The translations under genes were made by a program, and so were the position numbers. A stretch of DNA of 22,210 nucleotides from Hypsibius dujardini (Eukaryota > Tardigrada > Eutardigrada > Parachela > Hypsibiidae), in contig LRSR01000834.1 of NCBI GenBank assembly GCA_001579985.1, positions 1 to 22,210 on the forward strand, given 5' to 3'. Below the pieces are notes generated by a model that saw only the letters and a list, made by a program, of their open reading frames with translations, searched no databases and had not been told where the DNA came from. Of this stretch, positions 19,222 through 22,210 are shown piece by piece (the first letter of the stretch is position 1; each line of letters starts with the position of its first letter).

Positions 19222-20879
19222 TGCTGAAGGAGCAATACAGCGACCATGTTCGCCGTCATCATCTAGACGACCAACGCGTCCCACGACCACATCTCGGACT
19301 AATCACCTTCTTCATTTTCATTACAAGGACCCTAGTGCAGCTTACCAGCCTCCAATCGGCTCCTTCATCGCTCTAGCCCAGACGCCGAGCAGCAACCATT
19401 CCGGTACAACCTATTTCACAAGTCAGATATTCCTTCCACCACGGTATCTTTCCGACTCGTTCCGCTGTTCCGGTATTCCCCGCTCGAGTAGTGGATTGTA
19501 TTCAGTGACCGCCGCACGACCGCCCCTATCGGCTATTGTCCTTCATCCGGTCAATTTACTGCAGCAACAGCCGGCACCACCGCCTCCTCCACAGGCTAAA
19601 CTTGTTTTGCCTGGTTCCGCTAGAAGTCGGATAAGGCAGCATCAGGCGAGAGAAGAGGCTGCGGCAGCACACAAAAAGTCCGTCAATAATTCGACAGAGC
19701 CTATCGGTATGGTCTTCTGCCTGCCTCACTTTCTGTCTGACTTGTCTGCCTGCCTCTCAATCAATTTTTCTGTCTGTCTGCCTGACTGCCTCTTGAGCAA
19801 ATTTTCTGTCTGTCTGTCTGTCTGTTTGTCTGTTTGTCTGCCTGATTTCACTTTCGCTTTCTGCGTTTATATAACTCTCAGAGAGCTTTTCTGTATGTCC
19901 GCTTGCGGAGTGTCTGTTAGTGAGTGGTCTTAGTGTACATCTACCTTTATGTTCAACTTTTAAAGTTGAATGCTTTAAAGTTCTACTTCAATTTCTTTAC
20001 AGGGAAGAAAGACAGCAGTATGGCAGCTACAGCAGTCCATTTATCCAGTCCACCGCCGTCATCCACCAGCACGCCACACCACATTCATCATCACATTGCT
20101 CCAGCAGGTTATCACAACTATTCCGGCTACTATACGCAACAAAATGATCACGGCTCACCGACGGTGATCGTCACAGACGCCATGAGTCAGCACATTCATC
20201 CCGCCGAGCACTTTACCCCGTCCAGGGGCCCAACGGGAATCGGCTATCCCGGTGGTGCTCACGGACACAATCCCGTTGTTATTCGAGTCGTACAAAAACC
20301 TGTTGAATCGTAAGTTTCTAAATGAAGACGGATAAACAGACAGACGGACAGACGGATGGAAAAAATGAGTTTAAGACTTTCTTCTCTAATAGGTTGATGG
20401 TGGACGGGGAGAATCCTTTCCGACCGAACAGCGACCTCTACAAAGAAGCAGATGAGTTAATCAAGGCCTATACATTACCACGAGGTTCTGCCTCGCCGAG
20501 TCCTCTTCCAGCATCTTCCGCATCCAGTGCAGATCAAGTCAACAGCGAGTTCCCCCATCTTTCCGATGGCGGAAGCCATGCCAAACCTCAGAGCCCAGTT
20601 AAGGAACTGCCCAGTTCCGCTTCGTCTTCCTCTTCAAGCGTGTCTGAAGGCAAGCCTCAATCACCACGAGAAGAGAAAGTTCCCACTAAAGAAAATGGCT
20701 ACGAGGTGGAACGACCGAGAGGGAAAAGCGATACTTCCACGGAAGAAGAGGAACGGCCAAAGGAGCAACGGGACACCCAACAGGGAAAACAGCCCGCTTC
20801 ATCCGGCAAAACCAAAGATAAAAAGAAGAAACGAAAACCTGTTGGCTGCGGCGGTGATAAAAGCTGCTCCATTATGTAG
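19222..20879 (+). CDS. Proline/serine-rich protein with CaaX prenylation box, 3' exons
   Basis: Three exons join in phase: 19222-19706, 20003-20309, 20393-20879, giving at least 425 residues; the start is upstream. The first exon is Ser/Pro rich (QQQPAPPPPPQAK), the second is His/Ser/Pro rich (TPHHIHHHIAPAGYHNYSGYY), and the third has the best-ordered segment GENPFRPNSDLYKEADELIK, a low-complexity Ser/Glu stretch, then KDKKKKRKPVGCGG and terminal CSIM. A lysine-rich patch, extra upstream Cys and C-S-I-M as CaaX predict farnesylation, with possible palmitoylation, and anchoring to the inner plasma membrane. Paralemmins end in the same way, but the typical paralemmin coiled coil is not seen, so the name is withheld. 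From 19222 to about 19370 a second frame (starting LKEQYSDHVRRHHLDD) is also open, so the start of the first exon is less certain than the rest. Confidence 0.75.
19707..19920. repeat. TGTC/CTGC islet in CaaX-gene intron
   Basis: CTGTCTGTCTGCC units lie just after the donor GTATGG. They extend the reading frame of the preceding exon by chance into a Cys/Ser/Leu-rich stretch that should not be annotated as protein. Confidence 0.75.
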
Positions 20880-21584
20880 CACCGCTTTAGGCGCCTATAC
20901 ATACTACGTCGTGAGCGTTCAAGAGGTGCTGCTCATTTTTTGCAGGAGCTCCTCCTCCATTTGATTTTTGTTTTCACGTATCAGCTTCTATATATTCTAA
21001 GCTGGCGCGCTTGGTTTTCGATTTTTTGTTCCTATCTCGAAGATGATATCCGTTTCTGAATTCAGTCTAAAAGCAGTGCCGGTCCACGATGCGTGGCATT
21101 GTCAAAAAGTTTAAAATTCGACTATTAGTGACCTCATGAAAAATCGATGCTAACTAATGCGGTAGACACCCAATGACGAGACGGATGGACGGACAAACGG
21201 AAGGATGGATACCACCCCAAAGTTGTTACGGTCGGGCCTGAATGAACAACCAAGAAACGAACCGGAGTAACTGGCACCGTCCGGCGTTTAGCGGTGAAAG
21301 GGGCGGCCGTTCGGTTTCCCAGATGACGATGGTGCCACATTTGTTGCTCGAGACGGGCGTGTTCTATCGGCCCATCGGTTCATCAGTCCGTTCAACTTTC
21401 ACTCAGTCCGTCCGTCGGTCCGTCCATCCGTCCATCCGCCTGTCCGCCTGTCAGTCCATCCGTCAAGCCTTCTGTCCGTCCGTTCATCTGTCAGTCCGTC
21501 AGTTCGTCCGCGTGTCCGTCCGCCTGCCCGCCATCTCGGATGACGGTACGGGTAACTTGATGGGCCCTTTGACCTGTCCTTCAG
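20880..21584. other. 3' flank of the CaaX gene and start of next gene's territory
   Basis: No AATAAA was seen soon after the stop at 20877-20879. TCCGTCCGTCC and CCATCCGTCC islets fill 21380-21540 and produce artificial open frames on both strands. A GACGGACGGAC-type run in opposite sense lies near 21180-21210. Confidence 0.45.
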
Positions 21585-22159
21585 GCACGACAGTTTTGGA
21601 GTTCCCATTTCCGACAGTCCAATCCGTTCCTCCATTGGTAAATAAATTTGATTGTGCCGTAGATAGGTCGGTTGGCTCCTTTTTCAAATTATGTTAGTTT
21701 GAACTTTAAGATGATTTGAACTTGAGTTTTACGTACAGTTTGAATTGTTTTAATATCAACATGGGGGCTAAAATACGCAATTGATGCAAGTTCCTTTCAG
21801 CCCGCAAGCAACCTGGTTTAAGTACCTGACCAACATCGTGCCAGCTGTTGCTTTTGGGGAGCCCTTGGAGCTGTCCGACCCGGTGGGTTTCGCAAATTTG
21901 ACCGAAAAAATTGCTGTTCATTACGCCGCTTATAAGGCGCTCGGTGTTTGGGCTGAGTTCCTACCCTTTCTCTTACACTTTCCTAACACGTTGTCCCGTC
22001 AAATCTTTCGAAAGAGCCTCCTCAACATGTTGGTATTTCTTAACGAAAGGATTATGCGACCGGATGCAGTTAGTGGTTCAAGTTATCTGTCAACCTACCA
22101 GCGGGAGATGCAGAAGGAGAAGGAAATGAGTAAAACGCTTTCCAAACAACTTTTCACCG
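21585..22159 (+). CDS. Unrecognised protein, two internal exons, runs off the window
   Basis: The exon 21585-21637 (acceptor TGTCCTTCAG, donor GTAAAT) can be read ARQFWSSHFRQSNPFLH. In that frame it leaves TG, which joins the C at 21801 to give Cys and then PQATWFKYLTNIVPAVAFGE. The second exon, 21801-22159, continues through GFANLTEKIAVHYAAYKALG and ends near TLSKQLFTG at donor GTAACT; without splicing the frame would stop at TGA 22207-22209. The second exon alternates hydrophobic and charged residues in a way typical of helical repeats (ARM/HEAT-like), and has a charged QREMQKEKEMSK helix at its end. I do not recognise the family. The gene start is not identified, and an ATG at 21784 upstream of the acceptor is an alternative if the CAG is not used. 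Confidence 0.6.
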
Positions 22160-22210
22160 GTAACTTCAGGCAGGGTCTACAGAATGTGCACTTACATGTC
22201 AGTGACTGAG

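Noticed and set aside
21242-21697. 151-codon + strand and 78-codon minus-strand frames
   Set aside because: Dominated by TCCG/GACG repeats (RSVHPSIRLS and DGRTDGRT patterns). Only the 21585-21637 segment has splice-site support, and in a specific phase.
1-22210. CRISPR arrays, tRNA or rRNA genes, bacterial operons
   Set aside because: The tandem repeats are microsatellites without spacer structure; no cloverleaf or rRNA-like segment was recognised; gene structure is eukaryotic.

Overview
The window is animal nuclear DNA: split genes with GT-AG introns of about 100-1300 bp, metazoan protein families, and long stretches of non-coding DNA rich in microsatellites and foldback repeats. No species marker is present. 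A lophotrochozoan or parasitic flatworm would fit the intron style and abundant TGTC/GACA islands, but that is inference. Exons were assembled by hand from protein similarity, splice sites and codon phase; no transcript or database search was available.

Layout, all recognised genes on the + strand. (1) 1-990: 3' part of a HINT3-like histidine-triad nucleotide hydrolase. (2) 1251-1988: a 720-bp foldback element with long inverted arms. (3) 3005-3520: a second, AT-rich foldback with a 58-bp tandem repeat and a 148-bp hairpin nested inside. (4) 5101-5161: two cAMP-response-element-like sites just upstream of (5) 5217-7896, a five-exon CREB/ATF-type bZIP gene (247 codons) with no visible kinase-inducible domain. 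(6) 9107-12500: exons of a Na+/K+-ATPase beta-subunit gene, with a TAG at a conserved Trp, one disulfide Cys changed to Ser, one stretch not found, and three repeat elements in its introns. (7) 12650-19221: long region without recognisable coding sequence, with some possible promoter and retroelement traces. (8) 19222-20879: 3' exons of a proline/serine-rich protein ending in a lysine-rich stretch and a CaaX box (CSIM), paralemmin-like at its C-terminus. (9) 21585-22159: two exons of an unrecognised, probably helical protein that runs off the window.

The genes do not form an operon or a pathway. CREB (cAMP transcriptional response), the sodium-pump beta subunit (membrane potential) and a prenylated cortical protein could all act in excitable cells, but their co-location may be chance. 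The most unusual material is in and around the beta-subunit gene: a broken or recoded reading frame, and a hairpin formed by an inverted copy of an exon end that would bury the 5' splice site of that exon.
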